From Mimachlamys varia (Eukaryota > Mollusca > Bivalvia > Pectinida > Pectinidae): DNA of 64,000 nucleotides. Shown here in pieces: positions 27,301-36,500 of this stretch. The DNA lies in the NCBI GenBank assembly GCA_947623455.1, contig OX392530.1:34503405-34567404 (forward strand), given 5' to 3'. A model generated the notes under the pieces. That model did no database searches and had not been told where the DNA came from. It saw only the letters and a list, made by a program, of their open reading frames with translations. Each line of letters begins with the position of its first letter. Within the stretch, counting starts at the first letter, position 1. The translations under genes were made by a program, and so were the position numbers.

Positions 27301-30300
27301 AATCAAAAACAAAGCACGCGGATCGGAGTTTGAGATATACAAATCGGTAATCACAGGCCAGAGAGTTTTTTCGGTACAATAATTGTACTATTGTACACAC
27401 GCCTATCAGCGAAGACAAAACAACCGATTTGTCATTACCGATTCATAATCAATTTGCATCGTTGAATGCATACGCTTTGCTGGTCATTTATCTGATGAAG
27501 GTGACAGAGTACACACTAATTACAAAATTTTATATTTGTACTAGAGAAGTTTTCCCACTTGATGAAATACATAAATAATAGAAATATGAGCTACGGTATC
27601 ATTTACATATCAGATTACATTCTTAGCAAGTTGAAAGTGAGCCTGGGAAGCTCATAACCTTATATTGTATGACAGTAATAAGTTGATTCTTATTATGTAA
27701 ATCAATCATCTCTTACGTTAAGTTGTTAAGTTACACATCAAACAAAACATTACCATACACGTCCACCTCACACACGTCCATATACGCTAGGTCTGGTGAC
27801 GTCCTGGTGATGATGATGATCACTCTCTGACCGGTTACGTTACACGAGGTGATGTTTTGAGTGACGTTAGGCCAGCCGGCGTCCACATCTTCGTAACATT
27901 TGTTACCAGATGTCATACTTGTATCGTTTGATACCCACAAGGCAAAGCCATCGGCACGATCTGTTGATGAGAAACGTATGATACAAAATACAAGAGTCAA
28001 AACGAAAGACCAGACTTGAACACAATTATTGATACCTTTGTACAAATGTAATATCGACATTGTTTTATCTTGGATTATATTCCTATTATGTTCGCCGAAA
28101 TACCATTAATTGTTAACAATCACTACTGACAAACACTTTCGTTATTAATTGACATGATAAGCAATTAATATTTCATCTTGTAATATAGATGAGAGTATGT
28201 AGTGTAATTAGTTAAGTATTGTATGTATCGCTAACAAAGATAGAAAAGTAGTTGGAAGACATTTCACTTTTACTACATACAGTGTAACAGGTATATGGAA
28301 GTTTGTATGCTTGCCTTTACCTAAGAAGGTAATGAATGGAATGAGATACACTCTGTCACATTGCATTTGCATGATGGCCTCCCTTTAACCTAGTGTCAAT
28401 CTGGATGATATTCACAACAAAATAGATACAATCCAGACCACCGGATAAGACTTTGTCGTCATGTTGGCGCCAGGTTAACCTACATTATATCAACACTTAT
28501 CACGACGCCTCCAATCATACATATTATAACTTCCGGTATGTTAACATCAAAGAGAAAGAACTTAAAAAAATAATTGCTTTGATAATGTATTAAATAATAT
28601 CTGAATGTTAATACAACAACTGGACGTTTGTCAGGTTGTATGTAAGGTTATATAAATTCAATCTGTGTGCCAGATAATTAAAATGACTTTTTATGACGTC
28701 CTGTTATTCTATTCATCTGTCATCCAAATTGCATTAAAATGACATTGAATATAATGTGGCATTAATTATGATCAATATTTAAATACATGTACATACTTTC
28801 TAAATGTAAGTTTTATAAATCACGCTATTGTTGTTATTGTTATTTTCCCCGTAACTATTGCTTCGGCGAGCGAAATGTGATTTTTTTACGTAGGTCATAC
28901 CAGCTCAGTAAAGCTTGTGTCAATTTGGTGTGCCTGACATACCGACTTTAAATGCTTGTCTTATTTCTTTGTTTGTGCTGTGCATTGAAAAGTAGTGACA
29001 ACTCCAATCGGTTCTCCTTACCAATGTTGTCATCTAAGGTGACGACGGTTACTTTACTGAACCTTTAACTGGGAATGTTAATTGTTTTTATAAAACGACA
29101 CTTGAAATAGTTACAATACAATTGCGGTAAATAAGTTTAAAACGATAGTTTATGTAGAATTTGATCAATCATTATTGTCACATTGTATATGTTTTATAGA
29201 GTGGTTATCATGCTGTCTTTGTTCCGTTATATAGACACGGATTCTTGCAACTCCCAGGGAAAGTCTGCTGACAACTATTGTAAAGCAACAGGTAATTGTA
29301 GTGTATGGCGTGTTTGCTAACTCTTGGTTTCATTGGTTAGAAAACATTAAAAAAATGCTGTACCGTAAATCATTCACCAAATACAACAAACGTAAAGTAT
29401 GGTCATAACATATGATACATGGCACTTAAAGTATAACTTTTGGTGTAATGACATAAGTGTCCACATCACAAAAAATATTACCCTCGATTACATTTAGTAT
29501 ATGCAGTGTCACAGTCCTAACCATATTTTGTATATATTTCAGTATAGTTGTCAGTATCATCTACATTGTTCTATAGATTCTGTACATATTCAGTCTATAG
29601 TTTATATACATGGTCCTGTTTTACTTTGTATCACCAATTTTAAATCTACTTACGGTATTTGTAATAATCTCCGGATCCGAGTTCAATACAAAGACATTAG
29701 AAGGAACGGATACATTTGTACGAGTATACACATAGCTTAACAGTAACGTAGCATTGTAAATCGGCTTGTAATTGGTTTTTCAAGCGCAAAATACAGTTTG
29801 TGGTAAGTGCAATAGCATTCCTATATCCCATATGTATGTTATATATGCCCTGAAATCTGTTGCGTTTGTATTTGAATCCTATACATGGGTATCATATGGT
29901 AGACCATATATACAATTCATACCGTTATTACAACGTATATACAAAATGTATTGCTAATGTATCACCGAACTACATGCATAGGTGTGTTACAGAGTGTCGA
30001 TATTGTTGAATTTACCTTACATGTAATTAATAACATGGGTACATGTAAGTGATTTAATTTCAAGTAAGTTTGATTAATATAAACTTTTAACGATTTTTTC
30101 CATTTTACAGCACTTGAGGACGTATTTTCTCAAAAAAGAACGTCTGCTCGCGATTTCATGACGTCTTTTCCGGTTAAAGTATCCCACCAAAAGTGATCCG
30201 CGTCAGAAAATACTCAGAAAAAAACATGAAAAAACATTTTGAGAATAAAAACACCATTTCAAGCGTAAATATGATATACGAAAGTCAATAGCAATATTTT

Positions 30301-32316
30301 TCTTTTCAAATTATTATTTTAGTGTTCACGGTATTCCTCCGCTAAAATGTTCTGTTTGTTTACTTTCGCCAAAGACAGATCGCGATCGATGACACTTGAA
30401 GTCTTTTCAAAACTATGGTGTATAATTGCCATTTCTTATATTAAGAAATATATAAGGTAGTAGTATATAGATGATAAACAGTTTATCACACAGTGTTTTC
30501 AGGGTTTGTCTCTCGAACAATTTTCTCATCGCTCACACGTGGATAAAATCTCGAGTCCACATGCGGAGGCCTCTCGATGTGATCCAGCAGTCTATTTGAA
30601 CGACTCTACAGACTGGTAGTTCTGTTTCGGCAACTGTATGAAGGCAGCTGTAAGCAGTCCTGTGAGTGCAGCGGTGAAAATCCTTTGTGGGCATTTACAT
30701 TTATTGATATATGTGCTGTTATCAACTCAGTGTATTGTACTTAGCAATGCCCTGTGTGAAAGTCGCAATGCCATCAAGTGTGTGATCTGTTGATCATCTT
30801 GACCGTCATTGACTTACTATTATTTAAACTGGTGGAATGTAGACCACTTACCTGAGGGCTATGGCAAGCCATTTGGATTTTTACGTATTGAAATAAAGAT
30901 ATATCTCTTTCAAATTCAGATATCTGTATTTGAATTACATATCTGTATTTCTTGTCCGATTAAAAATATTTATATTTGAAATAGAGGTATCTGTATATGA
31001 ATTAAAGATATCTCTATTTTTTTGAAATATAAATATCTCTGATTGAAATAGAGATATTTCTAATTCAATTACATATATCCCTATTTCAAATATAAATATC
31101 TTAAATTTAAATAGAGATATCTTTTTTTATTATAAAATACAGATATCTCCTTTTCAAATACAAAAGTCCGTATTTACACGTGTTTGCTTACTTTGAAAAT
31201 TATTGTTTAGACACAAAGAAAAAATATTCCCGGATCATGATCAGTGTTAATGAAACGCTTGTAAGTTACGAGGATACGTTATACTATTTTAGTTGTGCCT
31301 CCGATTTAATACCTTCTTGCTAAATGTCATCAGTATTGTTTAGTTTTGTAATTTATATGTGTGAAGATGTATGTATGTGTTAGTTGTGAGAGAGATGTTT
31401 TATATATATGAATATGTACAAGTAGTGTAACAAACTTAATAAATGTGTATAGTGTATATCTGGTGTTTGACCCATCTTGGTACATTGTATTAGCGCTGCT
31501 AGTCGTGCTTGTCAAGTAACAGGAAGTGGTACATGTAAACCAATGACTCACATGGACTTCGATATACGATGTCGATTCTCTGTATTCTTGCCTTCGAAGG
31601 TAAAGTTCCTCTCCACCAGACCATATTTGCACCATCAGAGACCATACACACATTTTGAGCAAAAGGGCCGTACACTCCGTCTGTTGTACCGGACAATGGG
31701 AAATCTGGATTTACAGGCGTTGAATCTAGTACCAGCTGATTCTTCAGGTTGACTTTAAGTGTGAAAATAATTATCGTATCAACTTCTTTATTAATGAAAT
31801 AAATGACTTAATTCATATAACATAACGACGTGTCACAGTTTCGATCATTTGTTGTTTATGAAAAAATAAAAGTTGTATCTCGATGAGAACAGTGTACATT
31901 GTAGGTAATGGAAGACGTGTCTAAGAAGTAGCTCCTAAACCGCTATTACAAAACATGAGACGTGTAGATTTTCGTGCTCTTTCATAACAAAATCCAATAC
32001 CTGTTACTTCAAACAGGAACATTAATGATATGTGTTATATATTTATATTTTCTTTTCTCAATGTTCGATTTAATTTTATTAATTATTCATCACGATCACA
32101 GCTAAAGCGACTGCCAATATATTTGAGGTCTACTGTGTATCGGTTTGCCATCAAATATACCAAAATAATGTTCACTTTATTCTAATTGAGTAATAACTGA
32201 CAATAAACACCTTAAACAGTAAACAATGTAAACTTACCACTCGTTCGGATCCCTGGGAACAAACTCAACAGAAATATCCCAAACATTATCGACACAGTTC
32301 CTGTTAGCCTCTCCAT
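6274..32316 (-). CDS. RPTP-2: receptor tyrosine phosphatase with fucolectin and EGF-like domains, missing its WPD/HC exon (possible pseudogene)
   Basis: Gene span; exons are listed separately. The order is: signal peptide (residues 1-26), fucolectin/F5-8C-like domain (27-162), ten EGF-like cassettes (163-617), transmembrane helix (about 634-656), juxtamembrane segment with [12 protein letters not shown]1, PTP D2, and a tail ending YQNNP. The predicted role is a type I membrane receptor that dephosphorylates tyrosines. Exons sum to 3850 nt, which is not a multiple of three. Adding the 146-nt exon found in RPTP-3 gives 3996 nt (1331 residues). That exon is deleted here, so splicing exon 21 to exon 23 shifts the frame and reaches a stop after about 31 codons. 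Two EGF cysteines are also lost. The family assignment is secure; whether the gene is functional is doubtful. Confidence 0.88.
6541..6676 (-). CDS. RPTP-2 exon 30: PTP D2, after the pseudo-active site
   Basis: 136 nt, phase 2 to 0. Encodes [13 protein letters not shown], matching the segment after the signature cysteine in D2 domains, then [12 protein letters not shown] (Q-loop region). Confidence 0.9.
7077..7234 (-). CDS. RPTP-2 exon 29: PTP D2, degenerate WPD and catalytic loops
   Basis: 158 nt, phase 0 to 2, donor GTACGT. It has SWTKDSAIP where an active domain has WPD, and PIVVTC where an active domain has VVHC. D2 is therefore expected to be inactive, as in many receptor phosphatases. 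Confidence 0.88.
7553..7675 (-). CDS. RPTP-2 exon 28: PTP D2
   Basis: 123 nt, phase 0-0. Encodes [20 protein letters not shown], matching the mid-D2 segment of receptor phosphatases. Confidence 0.87.
8232..8363 (-). CDS. RPTP-2 exon 27: PTP D2 core
   Basis: 132 nt, phase 0-0. Encodes [19 protein letters not shown] then STIVCLED, the conserved Q-PLP-T--FW block. The donor is unusual (AAG/GTTGGT) but identical in RPTP-3. Confidence 0.9.
8927..9000 (-). CDS. RPTP-2 exon 26: PTP D2
   Basis: 74 nt, phase 1 to 0. Encodes DNYRVIL and [11 protein letters not shown], equivalent to the DYINAN region of a PTP fold. Confidence 0.87.
9345..9447 (-). CDS. RPTP-2 exon 25: start of PTP D2
   Basis: 103 nt, phase 0 to 1. 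Encodes [17 protein letters not shown], the start of the D2 domain (KNR-x-x-D-LP type). Confidence 0.87.
9490..9640 (+). repeat. Dispersed repeat fragment (family with 25230, 48150, 50390, 54670)
   Basis: Shares ctttgttcatattttgcc and gattatgattttgttac...ggtattctc with the other copies listed in this annotation. It is intronic; a shorter version sits at the matching RPTP-3 position (about 43930-44035). Confidence 0.5.
9656..9802 (-). CDS. RPTP-2 exon 24: end of PTP D1 and D1-D2 linker
   Basis: 147 nt, phase 0-0. Starts [14 protein letters not shown] (Q-loop and last helix of D1), then a linker including [11 protein letters not shown]. Confidence 0.87.
10002..10137 (-). CDS. RPTP-2 exon 23: PTP D1 P-loop (second half)
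   Basis: 136 nt, begins in phase 2. Encodes [20 protein letters not shown], the second half of the HCxAGxGR[ST]G signature, and ends [10 protein letters not shown]. The HC itself is in the exon missing from this gene. Joined directly to exon 21 (phase 0) this exon is out of frame and stops after about 31 codons. Confidence 0.88.
10138..10849 (-). other. RPTP-2 intron with deletion of the WPD/HC exon
   Basis: Both ends align with the longer RPTP-3 interval 44556-46604. Near 10225 the sequence jumps from the match of about 44730 to the match of about 45575. The skipped part of RPTP-3 contains exon 22 (45157-45302). No sequence coding for KWPD or VVHC was found here on either strand. Confidence 0.82.
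10850..10978 (-). CDS. RPTP-2 exon 21: PTP D1
   Basis: 129 nt, phase 0-0. Encodes [19 protein letters not shown]...[13 protein letters not shown], the conserved K-C--YWP segment ahead of the WPD loop. Confidence 0.92.
11262..11359 (-). CDS. RPTP-2 exon 20: PTP D1 core
   Basis: 98 nt, phase 1 to 0. Encodes [19 protein letters not shown] then [13 protein letters not shown]; corresponds to the QGP---T--DFW-M-W block. Confidence 0.92.
11550..11586 (-). CDS. RPTP-2 exon 19: PTP D1 microexon
   Basis: Only 37 nt, phase 0 to 1. Encodes [12 protein letters not shown](G), the YIA-QGP strand. Its length and phase are identical in RPTP-3. Confidence 0.87.
11925..12004 (-). CDS. RPTP-2 exon 18: PTP D1
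   Basis: 80 nt, phase 1 to 0. Encodes (Y)[20 protein letters not shown] then ANYIDD, the PYDHSRV and DYINANYI motifs. Confidence 0.93.
12410..12497 (-). CDS. RPTP-2 exon 17: PTP D1 substrate-recognition region
   Basis: 88 nt, phase 0 to 1. Encodes [20 protein letters not shown] then KNRFATTFP, the KNR(Y/F) phosphotyrosine-recognition loop. Confidence 0.9.
12882..13126 (-). CDS. RPTP-2 exon 16: juxtamembrane segment and start of PTP D1
   Basis: 245 nt, phase 1 to 0. Acidic and polar. Contains [24 protein letters not shown] fits a YxN SH2-docking motif (inference). Ends [11 protein letters not shown], the first D1 helix. It is 15 nt longer than the RPTP-3 exon. Confidence 0.87.
13739..14135. 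repeat. Tandem duplication, two copies about 213 bp apart
   Basis: The block from 13739 (gttaggggctaaaaggtg, ending near gccactactcaaatga, 13920) is repeated from about 13952 to 14135 with scattered differences. It lies in the intron between exons 15 and 16 and is non-coding. Confidence 0.75.
14737..14813 (-). CDS. RPTP-2 exon 15: cytoplasmic juxtamembrane
   Basis: 77 nt, phase 2 to 1. Basic segment RKQSGNESHSRYKQNTMHF just inside the membrane. Confidence 0.82.
15081..15204 (-). CDS. RPTP-2 exon 14: transmembrane helix
   Basis: 124 nt, phase 1 to 2. A short polar stalk (HPIPDPHKDDTGSSTG) is followed by [20 protein letters not shown] then ILLKR, a single-pass helix with a basic stop-transfer end. 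Confidence 0.93.
15714..15851 (-). CDS. RPTP-2 exon 13: EGF-like cassette 10, one cysteine lost
   Basis: 138 nt, phase 1-1. Starts [17 protein letters not shown] and ends [10 protein letters not shown]. The serine in NMTESHHVNG is cysteine in RPTP-3 (TECHHVNG), so one conserved half-cystine is missing. Confidence 0.9.
16661..16795 (-). CDS. RPTP-2 exon 12: EGF-like cassette 9
   Basis: 135 nt, phase 1-1. [20 protein letters not shown] then [23 protein letters not shown]/laminin-type spacing. Confidence 0.92.
17211..17348 (-). CDS. RPTP-2 exon 11: EGF-like cassette 8
   Basis: 138 nt, phase 1-1. [20 protein letters not shown] then CNRFIGTCISSDGCSEGYFG. Confidence 0.92.
17761..17895 (-). CDS. 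RPTP-2 exon 10: EGF-like cassette 7
   Basis: 135 nt, phase 1-1. [20 protein letters not shown] then [19 protein letters not shown]. Confidence 0.92.
18069..18209 (-). CDS. RPTP-2 exon 9: EGF-like cassette 6
   Basis: 141 nt, phase 1-1. CSDGMFGKGCNTRCHCAVPG then CNKTTGTCTDTKAGCLDGW. Two residues longer than most cassettes. Confidence 0.92.
18929..19063 (-). CDS. RPTP-2 exon 8: EGF-like cassette 5
   Basis: 135 nt, phase 1-1. [20 protein letters not shown] then CNSVTGRCNVPGCEAGSMG. The usual GW is GS here. Closest relative in this gene is exon 6. Confidence 0.92.
19690..20290. repeat. TG/CATG-rich low-complexity tract
   Basis: Irregular runs of tgcatgtgtg and related words fill this intronic stretch. 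They produce cysteine- and histidine-rich open frames on both strands that have no other sign of coding. Confidence 0.8.
20430..20564 (-). CDS. RPTP-2 exon 7: EGF-like cassette 4
   Basis: 135 nt, phase 1-1. [20 protein letters not shown] then [19 protein letters not shown]. Closest relative is exon 5. Confidence 0.93.
20648..20880 (-). mobile_element. tRNA-derived SINE with 16-bp target duplication
   Basis: On the minus strand an A-box-like TGGCGCAGTGG (20868-20858) and a B-box-like GTTCGAGGCCC (20807-20797) lie about 50 nt apart at the head of the element, as in a tRNA-type polymerase III promoter. The 16-bp sequence caatacagtgatatat flanks it exactly at 20632-20647 and 20881-20896. The element is 233 bp and absent at the matching place in RPTP-3. 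The family name is not known to me. Confidence 0.88.
20986..21460. other. Intronic segment with unexplained short ORFs
   Basis: A 74-codon minus-strand frame (20986-21210) and overlapping plus-strand frames are open. The composition differs from the surrounding intron. No family was recognised; an old transposon fragment is the simplest guess. Confidence 0.25.
21461..23664 (-). other. RPTP-2 intron 6, remainder
   Basis: About 2.2 kb without a recognisable gene. Parts (21960-22700) resemble the intron upstream of exon 9 in both genes and RPTP-3 sequence at about 56640-57400. No other structure is clear. Confidence 0.5.
23665..23799 (-). CDS. RPTP-2 exon 6: EGF-like cassette 3
   Basis: 135 nt, phase 1-1. 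[20 protein letters not shown] then [19 protein letters not shown]. Confidence 0.93.
24783..24917 (-). CDS. RPTP-2 exon 5: EGF-like cassette 2, one cysteine lost
   Basis: 135 nt, phase 1-1. [20 protein letters not shown] then [19 protein letters not shown]. Where RPTP-3 has GLCDTPGC this copy has GLFGTPGC, so a conserved cysteine is replaced by phenylalanine. The reading frame stays open. Confidence 0.92.
25230..25470 (+). repeat. Dispersed repeat copy
   Basis: Contains aagatttacatggcgagtgt...gtcgatgaagtaaaggac...cttactcttccggaacacc and ends like the other copies (gttttgttgacgcttttgta). Divergent from 50390-50740; intronic. Confidence 0.6.
26336..26405. repeat. (GA)n microsatellite
   Basis: A purine tract of gagaga with g-runs. 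Flanking 26270-26450 also repeats aaatacctttacagagagag several times. Confidence 0.95.
26886..27023 (-). CDS. RPTP-2 exon 4: EGF-like cassette 1, source of the 67-bp array
   Basis: 138 nt, phase 1-1. The acceptor CCAG precedes GTTGC. Encodes CFIYKYGDQCQHNCTNC then NGVCDSTHCSAGWTGPVYCN. The donor is CAGT/GTACGT. The last 58 exon bases plus the donor correspond to one unit of the tandem array at 59105-64000; here only one copy is present. Confidence 0.87.
27171..27504. mobile_element. Foldback (MITE-like) element
   Basis: The left end cttcaccttcatcagataaa...(27171-27208) and right end (27469-27504) are inverted complements with about one mismatch over 36 nt. A second inverted pair lies inside (taggcgtatgtacaatagta near 27270; tactattgtacacacgccta near 27390). 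The whole about 334-bp unit can fold on itself. No transposase. Confidence 0.72.
27754..27960 (-). CDS. RPTP-2 exon 3: fucolectin-type domain, C-terminal half
   Basis: 207 nt, phase 1-1. Encodes RADGFALWVSNDTS, CYEDVDAGWPNVTQNITSC and AYMDVCEVDVYG. The closing CEVDVYG is typical of fucolectin/F5-8C-like domains, which bind sugars (often fucose) in other animals; ligand here unknown. Confidence 0.88.
28300..28790 (-). other. Remnant of a duplicated EGF-exon intron, no exon left
   Basis: This part of intron 2 resembles 24190-24560 and 58010-58400, which lie between exons 5 and 6 in the two genes (ttgcatgatggc...aatctgga...cttccggtatgttaac). The exon expected beside it is not detectable. Confidence 0.45.
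28791..30888 (-). other. RPTP-2 intron 2, unassigned part
   Basis: About 2.1 kb with no recognisable gene. The stretch 30110-30420 is less AT-biased and may be a transposon fragment, but no ends or coding capacity were found. Confidence 0.4.
30889..31166. repeat. Array of short palindromes centred on AGATATCT
   Basis: Around ten consecutive units of about 22-25 bp, each close to its own reverse complement, for example caaattcagatatctgtattt followed by g. Units are divergent from each other but keep the gatatc centre and aaat/attt arms. Confidence 0.75.
31552..31752 (-). CDS. RPTP-2 exon 2: fucolectin-type domain, N-terminal half
   Basis: 201 nt, phase 1-1, donor CCAT/GTGAGT. Encodes NLKNQLVLDSTPVNPDFPLS, TTDGVYGPFAQNVCMV and MVWWRGTLPSKARIQRIDIV, the N-L--...DG...WW-v-L-----I--I-i pattern of F5/8C-like lectin domains. 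Confidence 0.87.
32238..32316 (-). CDS. RPTP-2 exon 1: start codon and signal peptide
   Basis: ATG at 32316-32314, 26 codons, hydrophobic core SIMFGIFLLSLFPG, then phase 1 donor G/GTAAGT (32237-32232). The single G completes the first codon of exon 2. An in-frame upstream ATG about 11 codons earlier is possible but would bury the hydrophobic core. Confidence 0.83.
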
Positions 32317-33060
32317 TTCTAACGAGTATATGTCACTGACAGTGGTCATACATCTGTCCACGTTAAAATGACCATACCATTCGGTCGTACGTATACACCA
32401 GCACACCACACCTAGTGGAACAGATTCAAACCAGGAAGTACATTGTAGTCTAAATACGTAACGGACAACACAGTGTGTGCAGTTTAATTACGGCTTATAA
32501 GTATTATGACTGTTTATAGACGCATTCCAAAGGTTTCCTTTTGATTTGAATTCTTTACCGCGATCTTTTTAACAACATCAAAGACGACCTATCGTTAAAC
32601 CTATAACATTAAACACAGAAAAGCTGCCAGATCGATTGCTAATAAGATAGGCTAGTTCGTTCAATGTGAACATGTTCAGTACTATGATACCCTGTTTGCA
32701 CACCACAGTACAAGCTAGACGCTACCATTCATCGACCTGGGTTCTCGTAACTTAATCTGTTTGATTGTTAATGTAAAGAGTGACCTAATTCTTTGTTAAA
32801 TGCCAGCGATTCGATATGACTTTTAAGGCAGTTTTATGCAATACCCGTTATGCATCATCATTGTTATAAGTCATACGCAGTTTTACCAATACAGAAGCTC
32901 GATACGTCTGTTTTTTCTCTTCAGCTAAACCATTACAGGCATTGCACTATACTTAATTTCTTAAGTTGAAATTAAATTTTGATCGCGATATGTACTGTAT
33001 AATGAACTATGTTTGCAGTATGTATTATTGTCTTTGTTCCGAAACATGCATACTTTTTTC
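32317..33060 (-). promoter_or_regulatory. Conserved upstream block of RPTP-2 (probable 5' UTR/promoter)
   Basis: Aligns with 566-1330 upstream of RPTP-1; conserved between paralogues and located between the start codon and the minisatellite. No specific promoter element identified. Confidence 0.35.
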
Positions 33061-33589
33061 CAACATGGTAGTGGAACAAATATCTATCTACATATACTTG
33101 TAGCAGTCTTACTGTAAACACAATCGGCACATAGTAAAACAACTTGTGCATGTATACTAATAAAATTATATACATATTGTATCAGGGTTACACCAGCATT
33201 TTTAAAGGAAGTATTACATATGAGGTTACATGTACCTTACTCGAACAAACATGTACTCTGTAAATTGTAGCACCCATGACTGGTCAGGTGTTTTATTGTT
33301 CATTGTGCTTAATTGGTCTACCGGTACTGGGCAGTCACGTAACACTTTGTATTAATAACGGTTTATATTACGGTAGTCCCAACTTTTTCACCTCCTTTAC
33401 CTAAATGCATAGTTTGCATGTAAACACCAACCATTACATATCCTTAGTAATCATATACATGTATCGAGGGTGCACATGTATATAGTAGTGACTAACAAAT
33501 ACGGTAAGGGTTGAATGCCTAAAGTATACATGAAATAAAACATTATGATGTATCCTCCAATTCAACTTGCTCCATTCTGATGATTAGTT

Positions 33590-36500
33590 TAGATGTTCTG
33601 TTGTCTACTGTACACGTTCTGATTCTACTGTACATGTTCTGGTTCTACTGTACATGTTCTGATTCTACTAAACATGTTCTGATTCTACTGTACATGTTCT
33701 GATTCTACTGTACATGTTCTGATGCTACTGTACATGTTCTCTTGACAACTGTACAAGTTATGATGTCTACTGTACACGTTCTGATTCTACTGTACATGTT
33801 CTGATTCTACTAAACATGTTCTGATTCTACTGTACATGTTCTGATTCTACTGTACATGTTCTGATGCTACTGTACATGTTCTCTTGACAACTGTACAAGT
33901 TATGATGTCTACTGTACACGTTCTGATGTCTAATGAACACATTCTAATGTCTTCTGTACATGCTCTGATGTCTACTGTACACGTTACGATATTTACTGTA
34001 CACGTTCTGATTTTCTAATGTACATGTTCTGATGTCTCCTAAACATGTTCTGGTGTCTACTGTACATGTTCTGATGTCTACTGTACATGTTCTGATGTCT
34101 ACTGTACGCGTTCTGATGTCTACAATATACGTTCTGATGTCTCCTGTACACGTTCTGATGTCTACTGTACACGTTCTGATGTCTGCTGTACACGTTATGA
34201 TGTCTACTGTACATGTTCTGTTGTCTACTGTACACGTTCTGATATCTACTGTACACGTTATGATGTTTACTGTACATATTCTGATGTCTACTGTACACGT
34301 TCTGATGTCTACTGTACATATTCTGATGTCTACTGTACACGTTCTGATGTCTACAATATACGTTCTGATGTCTACTGTACACGTTCTGTTGTATATTGTA
34401 CATATTCTGATGTCTACTGTGTACCTTCTGATGAATACGTTACACGTTCGAATATCTACTGTTCACATTATGTTGTCTACTGTACACGTTCTGATAAATA
34501 CTATATAGGATCTAATATCTACTGTACACGTTCTGATGTCTACTGTACACGTTCTGATGTCTACTGTACACGTTCTGATGTTTACTGTACATGTTATGTT
34601 GTCTACTGTACATGTTATGATGTCTACTGTACACGTTCTGATGTCTTCTGTACATGTTCTGATGTCTACTGTACACGTCCTGATGTCTACTGTACATGTT
34701 ATGATGTCTACTGTACACGTTCTGATGTCTACTGTACATGTTTTGATGTCTACTATAAACGTTCTGATGTCTACTGTACACGATCTAATGTCTACTGTAC
34801 ACATTCTGATATCTACTGTACATGTTATGATGTCTACTGTATACGTTCTGATCTGAACTGTACACGTGACATGTCTACTGTACACGTTCTGATGTCTACT
34901 ATACCTGTTCTGATGTCTACTGTACACGTTCAGATGTCTGCTGTACACGTTCTGATGCCAAATGTACACGTTCTGATGTCTACTTTACACGTCTGATGTC
35001 TGCTGTACACGATTTGTTGTCTGCTGAACACGATTTGTTGTCTGCTGTACACGTTCTGTTGACTACTGTTCATGTTCTGATGTCTACTGTAATACTGTAC
35101 ATATTTTGATGTGTATTGTTCACGTTTTGATGTCTACTGTACATGTTCTGATATCAATTGTACATATTCTGATGTCTACTGTACACGTTCCGATGTCTAC
35201 TGTACACGGTCTGATGTCTACTATATACGTTCTGATGTCTACTGTACAAGTTCTGTTGTATATTGTACATATTCTGATGTCTACTGTATACGTTCTGATG
35301 TCTACTGTATACGTTCTGATGTATATTGTACATATTCTGATGTCTACTGTATACGTTCTGATGTATATTGTACATATTCTGATGTCTACTGTATACGTTC
35401 TGATGAATACGTTACATGTTCGAATATCTACTGTTCACATTATGTTGTCTACTGTTGTACACGTTCTGATGAATACTATATAGGATCTAATATCTACTGT
35501 ACACGTTCTGATGTCTACTGTACACGTTCTGATGTCTACTGTACACGATCTGGTGTCTATTGGACACATTCTGATGTCTACTGGATACGTTTTTGATGTC
35601 TACTGTACATGTTCTGATATCTACTGTACATATTCTGATGTCTACTCTACACGTTCTGATGTCTACTGTACATGTTTTGATGTCTACTATAATCGTTCTG
35701 ATGTCTGCTGTACATGTTCTGTTGACTACTGTTCATGTTCTGATGTCTACTGTAATACTGTACATATTTTGATGTCTATTGTTCACGTTTTGATGTCTAC
35801 TGTACATGTTATGATATCAATTGTACACGTTCTGATATCTATTGTACACATTCTGATGTCTACTGTACACGTTCCGATGTCTACTGTTCCTGTTCTGATG
35901 TCAACTGTACACGTTCTGATATCTACTGTTCATGTTTTGATGTCTACTGTACACGTTCTGATGTCTAATGAAAACATTCTAGTGTCTACTGTACATGCTC
36001 TGATGTCTACTGTACACGTTCCGATATCTACTGCGCACGTTCTTATTTTCTAATGTACATGTTCTGTTGTTTACTGTACACGTTCTGATGTCTCCTGTAC
36101 ATTTTCTGTTGTCTACTGTATATTTTCTGTTGTGTACGTTCTGTTGTCTACAGTACACGATCTGGTGTCTATTGGACACATTCTGATGTCTACTGGATAC
36201 GTTTTTGATGTCTACTGTACATGTTCTGATATCTACTGTACATATTCTGATGTCTATTGTACACGTTCTAAAGTCTACTGTACATATTCTGATATTTACT
36301 GTACATATTATGATGTCTACTGTACATATTCTGATGTATACTGTACATTTTCTGATGTCTTTTGTACCTGTTCTGATGTCAACTGTACAAGTTCTGATAT
36401 CTACTCTACATATTCTGATGTCTACTGTACACGTTCTGTTGTCTACTGTACACGTTCTGTTTTCTACTGTACATGTTCTGATATCTACTGTACATGTTCT

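Noticed and set aside
32290..32409. Longer RPTP-2 N-terminus from upstream in-frame ATG codons
   Set aside because: Possible, but it would put 11 or more polar residues before the hydrophobic core; the inner ATG gives a normal signal peptide.
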